Of a DNA stretch of 64,000 bases, positions 51,201 through 61,335 are shown in pieces. The DNA is from Onthophagus taurus (taxonomy: Eukaryota > Arthropoda > Insecta > Coleoptera > Scarabaeidae). The first letter of the stretch is position 1. Each line of letters begins with the position of its first letter. A model generated the notes under the pieces. That model ran no database searches, was not told the DNA's origin, and saw nothing but the letters and a program-made list of their open reading frames with translations. Both the position numbers and the translations under genes were made by a program. The stretch covers positions 27,163,501 to 27,227,500 of the forward strand of contig NC_091971.1 of the NCBI RefSeq assembly GCF_036711975.1. The letters are read 5' to 3'.

Positions 51201-51565
51201 TTTTTAAATTAATTATTAATGCTCATTTTGGGAAAACTATGGAAATCGTTTTTAATAAGCCTATTTACATAGGCTATTAAAAGGCTATTTACATAGGCTT
51301 ATTACGTAAGGTGAAAGGTATTGGTAAAGTTGCTTCGAATACTTTGACTTTTAATGATTTTGTAGATGTACTTTTTAATGATGAAGTAAAATTAGCTAAT
51401 TTTAATACAATTCGAACTAAAAATCATAAATTATATTCTATGAATGTGAATAAAATTGCATTAAACAGTAATGATGATAAGCGCTACATATCCCCCGATT
51501 CCTCCATAGTTACGCGACCATGGGGACATTTTAAAAATAATGAGAATATGTATTTTAACTCGTAA
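48229..51565 (+). pseudogene. polB: Protein-primed DNA polymerase B, broken, with one GC-AG intron
   Basis: 48229-48816 is the N-terminal part (WQDITSAFQSRVRTGAIIN). An intron at 48817-48887 with donor CAG/GCAAGT keeps the frame into 48888 (FAERNSGWSFVSINYLLV, NNDNLCFIYCILAGL). A 2-nt length change in the TA run at about 49405-49420 shifts the frame. From 49430 onward the exonuclease motifs are legible: YADFESLL, HNFSGYDIHLF and YSDIYLKTD. So are a zinc/HNH-like insert (CHCEFSVANP, RHHDHFTG, CMNCN), motif A (DATNLYGWAQSQ) and motif B (LIINAHFGKTME). After that two internal deletions remove motif C (the YxDTDS box), a TAA follows at 51278-51280, and only the C-terminal block remains (VNKIALNSNDDKRYI). 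It cannot be active. Confidence 0.85.
48817..48887 (+). other. GC-AG intron in the polymerase gene
   Basis: 71 nt, CAG|GCAAGT...TTTAG|ATG. The donor is the textbook strong GC form. Splicing here keeps the polymerase frame, whereas the GT at 48821 and the GT at 48809 would not. Confidence 0.6.
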
Positions 51566-51726
51566 TTTGTTTTTCATTTTATCAATATATTATATTAATT
51601 AAAACTAATTCTTTCTTTCTTTATTTAATGAATATCCTGCAAACAAAAATCCTTCTCCTTGTTCAAGCATGCGCATATTACTCTCCAATGAATTTTGGAT
51701 TCTCACTTACTCGTTTAATGACGTCG

Positions 51727-52139
51727 CATCCGAACAAACGATCGGAAATTCTTTGTAGATTATTATTATCATTGGCGTAACCGCAACAGTTCCTTATTAT
51801 GCAATAACACAATCTTTGCGGTCAACGACGTCAGTTGTTTATATTTATATAAACAAAAAATTTAGTATGGCAACCAACCGCCCCGCACCCGCCCAACCCG
51901 TTCCGCGCGGCACCAGCCCATCCGGCACCGCGAACCCGCGCGCCAGCGGCGTCGGTACGGCGGCGGCGACGGCGGCGGCGACGGCGGCGGCGACGGCGGC
52001 GTTGATGACGTGCGTGTAGTTCAGCTACCCGCCGCTAGAGGGCAACCTTGTCGGCTGGAAGCCGGGGAGGTGGAGGGGGAAGGGTGTCCTTGACTACGGC
52101 TACCTCTGACGTCAGAGATAGCCTTGTTTTATACCTACT
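51727..52139. repeat. Right terminal inverted repeat of the Polinton
   Basis: Inverted copy of 35454-35868, ending ACCTACT at 52139, followed by the AAACCA duplication. The inner 100 bases or so (51610-51726) continue as a diverged version of the left end, showing that the repeat was once longer. Confidence 0.9.
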
Positions 52140-52235
52140 AAACCAAAAGAAAAAAATTAAAAAGTTCACCAATCAACGATCCCGATATTGAAGCTCGCCA
52201 ATCAATAGTCCTGAAACTCAAGTGTCAACGTCAAC

Positions 52236-52505
52236 ACGTTACTGTGCCAGATCGCTATCCGCTACCTCATATACATGATTTCAACATTCATTTGCACGAA
52301 TTTAAAATCTTTTCTAAAATCGACTTGGTCAGAGCGTATCATCAGATACCCGTAGATGAAGAGGACATACCAAAGACAGCTGTAACAACCCCTTTCGGTC
52401 TTTTCGAATTCGTTCGCATGCCTTTTGGCCTTCGAAATGCAGCGCAAACATTCCAAAGGTTCATCAATGCAGTACTTTCAGAACTAACCTTCATTTTTGT
52501 ATATA
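52236..52505 (+). pseudogene. pol: CsRn1-type reverse transcriptase, first part
   Basis: The frame starts abruptly inside the fingers domain ([14 protein letters not shown]), then [35 protein letters not shown] and ELTFIFVY. The next element is inserted at the catalytic Y-[ILV]-D-D box. Gag, protease and the earlier part of the reverse transcriptase are absent from the whole element. Confidence 0.85.
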
Positions 52506-54649
52506 CCGGGTGTCCCTCAGAAGTGGCTCACCCCCATATTTTTTTTATTATTAGTGATATAAGAAAACCATTTGGAGTGCATAATTAGACCGTTAAAACG
52601 GATTATTACGACATGAAATTATTCTCTTTGTACTTCCGGTTATACCGGATGTGAGTACTAATTTCGCTATTTTTTTAAATCTATAATTTTTTTTTTCTTA
52701 AGTTGGGTAGACAGCATAATTTCACATAACTTTTACTTGAGAAAATTTTCACGATCGCTTATAATTTTTGAAAAAAAAGTTATTTTCGTTGTTTTTCAAC
52801 GTTTTAGTATCTTCCGAAAATGTATTACAACTTTTGGCGCAAAGTAGCTAGGTTAATAGTATAAATTACGTTATGTTCCTCTTGATTTGCTATTTCTCGA
52901 GCAGTGATCACTGCTACGCTTTAGTCAGCGGTTCTTTTTTAATAATGGTGTAAATTAACAGTTGTATTAAATTAGTTTTAACTCGAACAAACAACTAAAT
53001 TTAATTCAATTATTTTTGATCTTTTATTTTTTGTTCTTTTACACTAAATGTTCTGTAGCTGATATGGTTTGGATTGTTTACTTTATTTTGATTAAAACCT
53101 ATTAAGGTGGCTATGGAAAAAAAATTGCTAGCAATTTGATATAACGTAAATTAAGTAACGTAATTAAGTTCATTAGTTGACAAAATTCGTTAATTTCAAT
53201 TTAAATTATGGAAAACTTCACGCAAATCGAAAAAGTAGATATGATATTAATATTTGGAGACTGCAGAAAAAACGCAGTTGCTGCTGCTAGACTTTACGCG
53301 CAGAGATTTCCTGGTCGTCGCCACCCAACAAGGCATTACTTTCCAAAAATTCGTAAGTGACGACACGGATTTCGTTCCGTTTTGGCATATTTCGAAAATA
53401 ACAACAGTGCTTCAGTTAGAGAGATTGCGATACAGTGCGAAATTTTAAAAATATCGGTGTGGAGGATTTTAAAAATACATAAACTTCGTACTTACAAATA
53501 CCAATTACATCAACATTTGTACGAGATTGATTATGAAAGACGACGCCAGTATTGTAATTGGTATTTAGAAAGATACGAAAACGATAACGCATTTCCCTTC
53601 AAAATTCTGTATACAGATGAGAGTCGATTTACTAACTTGGGTATGTTTAATCGAAATAATAAAAAGTATTGGGCACAAGAAAATTTATATTTGATGGAGG
53701 AAGGGAATTTCCAAGAAGGATTTGGTTTTAATTGTTGGATGGAAATCATTGGAGAAAGAGTGGGTCCAATATTTTTTGATGGTTATCTTACAGGGGAAAG
53801 ATACCTCAACTTCCTTAATAATGGAATTGAGGATTTGCTGGAGGACCTGCCAGTTGGAGCTTATAATGGACTAATTTTCCAACAAAACGGCGCCCCACCT
53901 CACAACAGCTTAGGTTACTGATTTTTTAAGCAGAAAGTACAATAACGATTGGATTTGTAATAATGGACCAATAAAGTAGCCACCACGGCGAGAATAAACC
54001 GGTTCTTTCTCACATTTCTCCTTATTCCTATCTTTTTACCTTCCAGATCACCTGACCTCATACCTTTAGATTTTTTTTAAACGTGTTAGAAACTGTATTA
54101 CCCAAATATCTCCGCAGGAATTACTTCGAGTTGTTAGATCGACAATACGGAAGATACAATTATGTCAAAATTGAGAGAAAATTTAGAAAATTAGTTTTTT
54201 TGTACTTATAATAATTGAATTAAATTTACTTGTTGTTTCGAGTTTTTCTTTTAAAACTAATTTAATACAACTGTTAATTTACACCATTATTAAAAAAGAA
54301 CCACTGACTACAGCAGTGATCACTGCTAATCACTGCTCGAGAAATAGCAAATCAAGAGGAACATAACATATAAATCTTAATTTGCAACTAATTTATAATA
54401 TCCCAAAAATTTTTTCATGTAAACATTATGTGAAATAATGCTGTCTGCCCAACTGAAGAAAAAAAAATTATAGATTAAAAAAAAATAGCGAAATTAGTAC
54501 TCACTTCCGGTATAACCGGAAGCACAAAGAAAATGATTTCCTGTCGTAATAATCCGTTTTAACGGCCTAATTATGCATTCCATATGGTTTTCTTATATCA
54601 CTAATAATAAAAAAAATATGGGGGTGAGCCATTTTTGAGGGACACCCGG
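52506..54649 (+). mobile_element. Tc1/mariner (IS630-type) element with long inverted repeats, 2144 bp
   Basis: The ends CCGGGTGTCCCTCA and TGAGGGACACCCGG are flanked by a TA duplication (52504-52505 and 54650-54651). Inverted similarity continues inward for roughly 450-500 bp on each side with indels, far longer than usual in this superfamily. The target reverse transcriptase reads through its YIDD box once the insert and one TA are discounted, which confirms the boundaries. The transposase inside is broken. Confidence 0.88.
53208..53921 (+). pseudogene. IS630/mariner-type transposase, broken
   Basis: The ATG at 53208 opens the helix-turn-helix N-terminus (KNAVAAARLYAQRFPGRR), ended early by TGA near 53360. 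The next frame (53382-53921) has VREIAIQCEILKISVWRILK, the first catalytic aspartate in ILYTDESRFTNLG, YFLxG-like FDGYLTGERYLNFL, and the second aspartate position in LIFQQNGAPPHNS (asparagine replaces the usual aspartate). The third box survives further on (SPDLIPLDFF at about 54050). Stops, a frameshift and the D-to-N change make it inactive. Confidence 0.8.
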
Positions 54650-56749
54650 TATAGACGATATTCTTGTAGCAAATCGAAATGAAGAAGAACACATACTTCA
54701 TTTAAAACAATTATTTCACAGATTAACTTCCTACAATATCAATATCCAACCGAAAAAATGCATTTTCGGTGTTAAATCATTGGATTTTCTTAGTCATCAT
54801 GTTTCATCCGATGGCATTCGACCATCGCAATCAAGAATCACAGCCATAACACATTTTCCAAAGCCAACGACTCTAAAAGAGTTACAAAGATTTTTGGGAA
54901 TGTTAAACTTCTACCATAGATTCTTACCTAACATTTCAAATATTTGATCCCTTATACACACTTTCAAAATTACTTCACTATCAAAAACAAAAAACAATTT
55001 GATCAACTCCTTGGACTCTGCAACACGACAACGCTTTTTCTTCAGCCAAAAATCTTCTATCAAAATCTATCTTTCTAAGACATCCCTCTTCACATGCTAT
55101 CCTATCATTGTCAACTGATGCATCTAATACAGGTATGGGAGCTGTTTTAACGCAAACCGTCAATGGAAGGTCTCAACCATTAGCGTTCTTTTCCAAAAAA
55201 TTTAATTCATGCCAAACCAAATATTCCGTTTTTGATAGAGAACTTTTAGCGATCTACTCTGCTATCAAATTTTTCAAACATTCATTACATGGAAATAAAT
55301 TTACAGTATATACAGATCACAAACCCATTGTCGCATCAATTTTTTCGTCCAACTCAAAACAACAAAACTCCTCGACAAACCCGATATCTAAGTTATATTG
55401 CACAATTTACTTCAGATATCAAATACATCAGAGGAAATTCAAATATTGTTGCAGATACTCTATCCAGAACAAACATCGGATCTCTAAATTCATCTTATCC
55501 AGATTTTCTAGCCCTTAGCAACGCTCAACTTGCTGACACAGAATTGGAAAACTTACTAAATAAGCAATTTTCCAACAATCCTTCAAAATCTTATCGTTTA
55601 ATACATCAAACAACATCACAATCCGATATCAAACTGTGGTGTGAAACCTCTTCATCATCTCCAAGAATTTATATTCCGCAACAGTTCAGACAAGCAATTT
55701 TTGACAAAATTCATAGCTTATCTCATCCCGGAATACGTTCCACCAGTCATGCAATCAAAACAAGATTCTTTTGGCCACACATGTCAAAGCAAATTCATGT
55801 TTGGACCAAAACCTGCTTAAAATGTCAACAAGCAAACATTCAAAAACATACAAAATCGCCAATCATCAACATCAAAATTCCTAAAATTAGATTTGATCAT
55901 ATACATATCGACTTGATTGGACCACTCACTCCGTCCCTAGGTTGTACTTATGTACTTACAGTTATCGAGCGCTTCACTCGATGGCCAGAAGCTTTTCCGC
56001 TGAAAGATATCACATCTTCTACTATAGCAAACACACTCTTCCGGCATTATTTTAGTCGATTTGGTATACCTACCACAATAACACATGATCAGGGACGGCA
56101 ATTCGAATCAAACCTCTTTTCAAAATTTAACACATTACTTGGCACACGACAAATACATACATCATCTTTCCATCCCCAAGCAAATGGAATGTTAGAACGA
56201 TTTCATTGATCATTGAAGACGGCTATCATCGCTAAAGGAGACTCTACTAGATGGAACAACAATCTACCCCTCATCCTACTATGATTAAGAACATCACTTA
56301 AGGAAGATCTAGGTTGCACCTCAGCAGAACTGCTTTACGGGCAACCACTAAGACTTCCTGGAGAGTTCTTCATACCTACTAATCCATCTATTGACTATGA
56401 GCCTTTCCTCTCCAGTTTAAGAGACACTTTTTCAAAATTAAAGCCAGTGAATATGTCTTTTCACTCTATTCAAAAACCTTTTATTCATAAAGACTTGCAC
56501 AAATCAAATTTCGTTTTCATTAGAATTGAAGGTTTGAAACCGTCGTTATCTCCGCGATACGAAGGACCTTTCAAAGTTCTGACAAAAGCAACCAAATATT
56601 TCGTAATTCAGAAAGGCAATGATAAAATTATTGTTAATATCGATCGCCTTAAGCCCGCTTTTATCTTTAATGAAAGTATTAAATTTAATAATTCGGAAAT
56701 AGATAAACATGTGTCATCCCCGAATAGAAAAGTACATTTTAACATATAA
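54650..56749 (+). pseudogene. pol: CsRn1-type pol remainder: RT thumb, RNase H, integrase
   Basis: It resumes at the YIDD box with DDILVANRNEEEHIL, then FGVKSLDFLSHHVSSDGI and LGMLNFYHRFLPNIS. A damaged stretch follows (54945-55100). RNase H is in 55108-55400 (LSTDASNTGMGAVLTQT, YTDHKPIV). After a frame change, integrase is in 55400-56209: SHPGIRSTSHAIKTRFFWPH, HIDLIGPLTP, TITHDQGRQFESN and FHPQANGMLERFH, then a stop. The tail is legible to 56749 (LSPRYEGPFKVL, VNIDRLKPAF). Several frame changes and stops; not functional. Confidence 0.85.
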
Positions 56750-56852
56750 TCGTTATTTTTTATTACTACAACATATTACTTTCTTAAGTTGTACAATTGT
56801 TTTACCTTCCTCTTCTTATTAATTTCTTTTTCACGGAAGGGGGAGTGAGTAT

Positions 56853-57045
56853 TGTAGTGTGCCATGCACCACACAAAGTGTGCCATGAAAAGTTGTTTTT
56901 AATAAAATGATTTTTTATATAATTTACAAAAAACAAAAAATAGATTAAAAAAATAAATTATCCATTAAGAACCTAAAATGTGGTAGAATAAAAATAATTT
57001 TTAAAATTCAATAAAAATATTGTACATGATATTGAACATCGTACA
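56853..57045 (+). repeat. 3' LTR of the CsRn1-type element
   Basis: 193 bp, TGTAGTGTGCC...CATCGTACA, preceded by the polypurine tract GGAAGGGGGAGTGAG (56835-56849) and followed by GGTAG. It shows the uninterrupted TTAA where piggyBac entered the other LTR. Confidence 0.9.
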
Positions 57046-57050
57046 GGTAG

Positions 57051-57284
57051 TAACAAAATAACCCTAGATCGGGTGACAAGAAAATGTAAGGTTCGAGGTT
57101 CAAGAACGTGTAACGGTCTTAAGTGTACTGGACGTGTAAAAACAATGAAAGAAGAAGAAATCGTTTACTAGGAACAAATTCCTTTTTATTTAAACAAATC
57201 AATATAAAACAGAGTTAAGTTTTGTGAGTGGGCTCGATTTCGCCTTTAAGAAAGTCCGTTTTTTTATCAACGTGTTATTTTATG
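57051..57284 (+). other. Flank of the CsRn1 insertion
   Basis: No gene. It should be the continuation of whatever the element inserted into, that is, the presumed mag-like LTR starting near 32868. I cannot confirm that by matching sequence. Confidence 0.25.
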
Positions 57285-57800
57285 ATGAGGCCACATTGCA
57301 CAACAACGGATGCGTCAACAGACATAATTTCTACTATTACGCTACAAAAAATCCAAAAATTATGAGAGAAATAGACTCTCAACATCGTTGGTGAATCAAT
57401 GTATGGGGAGGAATCGTTGGGGAACACGTTGTAGGTCCTTACTTTTTTAATGGTCATCTTACCGGCCAAATGTATTTAGAATTTTTAACAAACGATTTGC
57501 CTGGACTGCTTTTAAATTGACCACTAAATGAACAAAATATGTGGTTACAACAAGATGGAGCTTCCAGCTCATTTTTCCCAAGAGGTCAGAGTTAGTGTCC
57601 TTGTTAGACAACACTTATGAAAATCGTTGGATTGGAAGAGGGAGACCAGTTAGATGGCCTGCAAGATCAGCTGATTTAACGAAACTTGGCTATTTTATGG
57701 GGGTATGTAAAAGATCTTATTTATAAGGAGCGCCCAATAACCGAACAAAATATGCGGCTAAGGATAATCAACGCGTTTGCAACAATTCCTAAAATCACAT
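57285..57800 (+). pseudogene. Mariner/IS630-type transposase fragment
   Basis: Frames with stops spell NNGCVNRHNFYYYATKNPK, then INVWGGIVGEHVVGPYFFNG, HLTGQMYLEFLTNDLPGLL, WLQQDGASS, and after a frame change YVKDLIYKERPITEQNM. This is the catalytic half of a transposase of the same broad family as 53208-53921, from a different subfamily. No terminal repeats were found. Confidence 0.7.
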
Positions 57801-57864
57801 CCAGTAGTGACGGATCGGGGAAAGAACGGTCCTGTAATACCGGGCCGCTGTGTGAACGTACCGT

Positions 57865-58300
57865 AAGGTGTAGCGGTTTCCGAGAAAAAAGATTTGTTAT
57901 TAGACTCTATAGGTATATTGCGCGGCGAGGAATTTGAGGGTGAATTTGACCCCGTTGGGCACCTCCAAAATAGATGAAATTTTATGATAATTTAGAGGAT
58001 GCCTTTAGCGATTTAAATCGACCATCCAAACACCGTAAGGTATAACGGTTTCCGAGAAAAAACATTTGTTATTAGACTCTATAGGTATATTGCGCGGGGC
58101 GGACTTTGGGGGTGAATTTGACCCCCGTTGGGCACCTCCAAACTTGATAAAATTTTAGGATGATTTAGAGGATGCCTTTCGCGATTTAAATCTACCGTCA
58201 AAACACGGTAACCCTTAACGGCTTCAGAGAAAAAAATTTGTTATTAAATTGTACACGTATGTAGAGCAGATAGTAGGTGCCTTTAGCGATTTTAATAGAT
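57865..58300. repeat. Diverged tandem repeat, unit about 165 bp
   Basis: Two and a half copies start near 57869, 58031 and 58203. Shared blocks are ccgtaaggt, cggtttccgagaaaaa, tttgttattagactctatag, gtgaatttgacccc, gttgggcacctcc and gatttagaggatgcctt. The third copy is shortened and more diverged. No coding potential. It looks like a piece of satellite or the subterminal repeats of an unidentified element. Confidence 0.65.
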
Positions 58301-58850
58301 TATGAAAACTGCGAAACTCTTACTATTTCATGGAAAAAATAAATTTTGTTAAGAAAGGTATTTTGTAGTTTTACGGGCTTTTAGTCGTTACTGGCAAAGG
58401 GTAAGAACTCCGCCACGTGCAGTTACTAAAGGCGCAGGTATTAAGGAAAAAATATATCCATATTTTTTGCATTATAAGGGCATTCCGGGAAAATAGTTGC
58501 CGACTTATTCGGTGTTGTTTTAGAGCGTCATACACATTTTTTAGATTTTGCCAGAAGGGTGAGGAGTAAACTTATAAATGTGCTTAAACTATTCTATTGG
58601 GGACGGAGATCACTAGTTGATATATTTTGCTGTAGTTCGCGCTTTATGGATGTTTTATCGTTTCTTTTTAGAATCAATCTGCTTCGATATTTTCGTTAAT
58701 ATTTTTTTGTATATATTGTGTATAAGTGTTGGTATTAAATATACAGGGTGTATCTGAATGACTGCAACAAACTTCAAGGGGTGATTCTTTTGTGAATTTT
58801 AAGGGTACTTTGATATATGAACCATGGGCGCCTTCGGCTCCCCTAAGGAG
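58301..58850. other. No gene recognised
   Basis: AT-rich sequence with no supportable open frame. TACAGGGTGTATCTGAATG near 58740 resembles the end of Tc1/mariner-type miniature elements, but I find no partner end. Confidence 0.3.
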
Positions 58851-59329
58851 TGTTGTGAGTTCGAAGGGGTTGATAAAAACTCAAAACTCCTTAACTAACC
58901 TTTGTTTATTTTACTAACTAGACAATATGTTTACCTGTGTGGTAACTTAAGAATAATAAACGTCGAACAAGTATGAAGTAAAGAGGTTAAATAAAAAGTG
59001 ACCTCTCCTCGCGATCTTTCCCTATTTATAGACAATAGTGGTACGATGTTTCGAAGACGTATTTGACCAATAGAAAATGAAATTGTATGTCACAACTGAC
59101 CAATGAAAAAGAGGATACCAAATTGCTGAAATGGTATCACACGATCTAGGATCGAAACATCGTACGTGATTGTAAATGCGATATCTGCATTTATTTCCTA
59201 AGAATTCGAACAAAGAAAATAGTTCGGATCGCGAGGCATATTTCTAAGAAAAATAAGAGTTTATTATACTAGACTAAAATAAAATAATAAAAGAATAAAG
59301 TAATACTAAAATAACGCTACTACACAACA
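58851..59329 (-). repeat. 3' LTR of the errantivirus
   Basis: It has perfect 7-bp inverted ends (TGTTGTG...CACAACA), with the G-rich purine tract GGGGGGAGG adjoining on the env side. It includes a TATA-like ctatttataga and AATAAA-like signals. The partner LTR is outside the window, so length and ends rest on this structure. Confidence 0.7.
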
Positions 59330-59337
59330 CCTCCCCC

Positions 59338-61284
59338 CTAATTTTGAAAATTGTACCTAGGGTTTGCGGTGTTGGTGCAATTTTCTACATGGGAAGTAGC
59401 TGACGGCTGCGACACGTCTTCCGGCGGACTTAAATCTAAAGTACCAGATGAATAAGTTATATTTGTTAAATCCTTTGGTTTAGATCTATCTTTAATTTTA
59501 ACGATTACTTTATAACTACAAAATCCAATAAAACAAGCAATTACAAGAATAGAAATTACATAACTATAAGTAACATAACTTGATACATTTTCTAGTCTCT
59601 CTGTTTCAATACTCAGGTCAGAAAGCGATTTACTAGCTTCATTTAAAGAAGTTAAATCTAATGGATTTACAAGAGGCGTTGATAAATGATGTGAAATGGA
59701 AAAGTTAAAATTATTGTAAAAGGTTGCATTCAATCGTATATTAGGTATAAAATTTTTATAAACAGAAGAATTTGACTTTTCCGCATAAGCTAAAATAATA
59801 GATTTTAAAAATACTTTGCAGTCACCACCTGCCCGTAAAATGCCTGAACCTTTGATATAAGTGAAAATTGTATTTTCCTTGCAATCAAAATTTACTTTTA
59901 CTTGTTCGGGAGTAACAAATATCCAAGTATGGGTTTGTTCAAGTTGGATAAATAAAGGTTCGTTAACGTTAATGATTCTTATTTGACAAACTTTTGGAAT
60001 AGAGTGTCCATGAGATATGAACAACTCTGATTCGCACGAGGGATGAGAACGAGTTAACAGTAACGGTGTAGTTTGTTTACAAATATAATGATTTTGAATT
60101 TTAAAACAAGACTCTAATTCATTATCAAAAAGAAAATAATATTGGTGCACGTTATCAATTACAAGAAAAGGCTTCTGAGGTGCAATGAACTGGTAAGTAT
60201 TTCTTTTAAGATTAATTATAGAAGGCATTGGAGAGATTTTATATAAATCGTAAATTTTTGACTCTATAATTGGTAAGGTAAGAATGAATGTTATTTTGTC
60301 ATTGAGTACATATATATTTGGTTTCAGCATCTGCATTATGATATGAGCATTTTCCAAGGAAACGTTGAAAGGAAAGGTAGTGCCTATAGGTAAGTAGGAT
60401 TGAATATTTTGTAATTCTTCAATAAGTTTAACAGGATTCATAACAAATGGATTAATAATTCCTTTTTGTGACATTGTAACGATTTGTAATAAATTCAGTT
60501 GCTCTTTAGATACATCATTAAGAACCAATGAAAATAAGTTAACCAAGAGTTGAAATTCATTTAACTTTTCGTATTGACTACCATGAGTAAGATTAATTAA
60601 ATATTCTTTCATTCTTAAAAGTTGGGTTTCAATTAGGTACATTTTATTTCGCATTTCAAACCCTGTTTTATTAAAAGCTTGCATTGACATGTTGAAAACA
60701 GAAGTTTGTTGTTTCATTAATGTCAGCAAATGATTTTGATTTGTGTTTAATGTGCTTATTTGTTTGTCGAAAAATATGGCATCATTTTCATCTAGAGTGC
60801 CAAATAATTGTTTAGAAAGAGATCCTACGATATTGAAATAACCTCGCTTTACACGATTAGTTACTTTAGAATCAACGGTTTCGCTAATGATATTGTCGGT
60901 TTGTATTAATTCAGCACGGATGTTAGAAAGAACAGGTTTTAATGCTTTACATTCGTGTTGGAGAATATCTTTTTCCAACGCTTTTGAACAAAAGAGCATT
61001 AGATGATCGTAATAATCTAAGAATGTTGAAACTAATTGTTTATAATTTTGATAATCGTAATAGGTCATTAAAGTCCATTTAGCATTGTAAATCTTGACCT
61101 GCGCAATTTCTTCGTAATATAAACCGGCGCTGTAGTTGTAATAGGATACGATGTATTCGTGGTCTTGGCCTTCAAAGAAATGTACGTTGCTGAACTTGCA
61201 GAAAATCGCGAAAAGAAGTAGTAATGAGGTCATTATCTGCAGGGCAGAAGAAAAGGAACGAATGATTAATGAATGAATACCCAT
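59338..61284 (-). CDS. env: Errantivirus envelope protein, baculovirus F-like
   Basis: 648 aa and uninterrupted. The hydrophobic N-terminus (IMTSLLLLFAIFCKFSNVHF, about residues 17-36) is a signal peptide. A furin-type site, NRVKRGYF, near residue 146 precedes the hydrophobic N-terminus of the second subunit (NIVGSLSKQLFGTLD), the usual place of the fusion peptide. The ectodomain has paired cysteines and coiled-coil stretches. A transmembrane helix (SYVISILVIACFIGFCSY) lies near 572-589, followed by a cytoplasmic tail. This is the F-protein family of errantiviruses, which in the family mediates membrane fusion. It starts 52 bases after the pol stop and is probably made from a spliced RNA. All landmarks are present, so it may be intact. 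Confidence 0.88.
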   Translation of the reverse strand: MGIHSLIIRSFSSALQIMTSLLLLFAIFCKFSNVHFFEGQDHEYIVSYYNYSAGLYYEEIAQVKIYNAKWTLMTYYDYQNYKQLVSTFLDYYDHLMLFCSKALEKDILQHECKALKPVLSNIRAELIQTDNIISETVDSKVTNRVKRGYFNIVGSLSKQLFGTLDENDAIFFDKQISTLNTNQNHLLTLMKQQTSVFNMSMQAFNKTGFEMRNKMYLIETQLLRMKEYLINLTHGSQYEKLNEFQLLVNLFSLVLNDVSKEQLNLLQIVTMSQKGIINPFVMNPVKLIEELQNIQSYLPIGTTFPFNVSLENAHIIMQMLKPNIYVLNDKITFILTLPIIESKIYDLYKISPMPSIINLKRNTYQFIAPQKPFLVIDNVHQYYFLFDNELESCFKIQNHYICKQTTPLLLTRSHPSCESELFISHGHSIPKVCQIRIINVNEPLFIQLEQTHTWIFVTPEQVKVNFDCKENTIFTYIKGSGILRAGGDCKVFLKSIILAYAEKSNSSVYKNFIPNIRLNATFYNNFNFSISHHLSTPLVNPLDLTSLNEASKSLSDLSIETERLENVSSYVTYSYVISILVIACFIGFCSYKVIVKIKDRSKPKDLTNITYSSGTLDLSPPEDVSQPSATSHVENCTNTANPRYNFQN

Positions 61285-61335
61285 GATTTACCCTAATTCT
61301 AATTTATTAAATTTTATCTATTTACTACAATTATT

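Larger units (their letters stand above)
35454..52139. mobile_element. Polinton/Maverick (endogenous virus-like DNA transposon), 16,686 bp
   Basis: The ends begin AGTAGGTATAAAACAAGG in inverted orientation. The 6-bp target duplication AAACCA lies at 35448-35453 and 52140-52145, the length expected for Polintons. Terminal inverted repeats are about 410 bp and near identical. Gene set seen: chromodomain integrase, fibre-like protein, DUF8207-like protein, packaging ATPase, PLA2-like protein, adenain-like protease, minor and major capsid proteins, several uncharacterised proteins and protein-primed DNA polymerase B. Apart from the terminal repeats it is AT-rich. The polymerase is broken, so this copy is not autonomous. 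Confidence 0.95.
32932..57045 (+). mobile_element. CsRn1-type Ty3/Gypsy retrotransposon holding three nested elements
   Basis: Both LTRs are present: 32932-32981 plus 35222-35367 at the left, 56853-57045 at the right. The 5-bp duplication GGTAG lies at 32927-32931 and 57046-57050. The primer site matches tRNA-Trp and the polypurine tract is GGAAGGGGGAGTGAG at 56835-56849, as in the CsRn1 clade. Its own sequence is only about 3 kb. Gag, protease and the start of the reverse transcriptase are missing: 86 bases of leader run up to the Polinton and the reverse transcriptase resumes just after it. Insertions: piggyBac-like in the 5' LTR, Polinton after the leader, Tc1/mariner-like in the reverse transcriptase. 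Confidence 0.9.
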
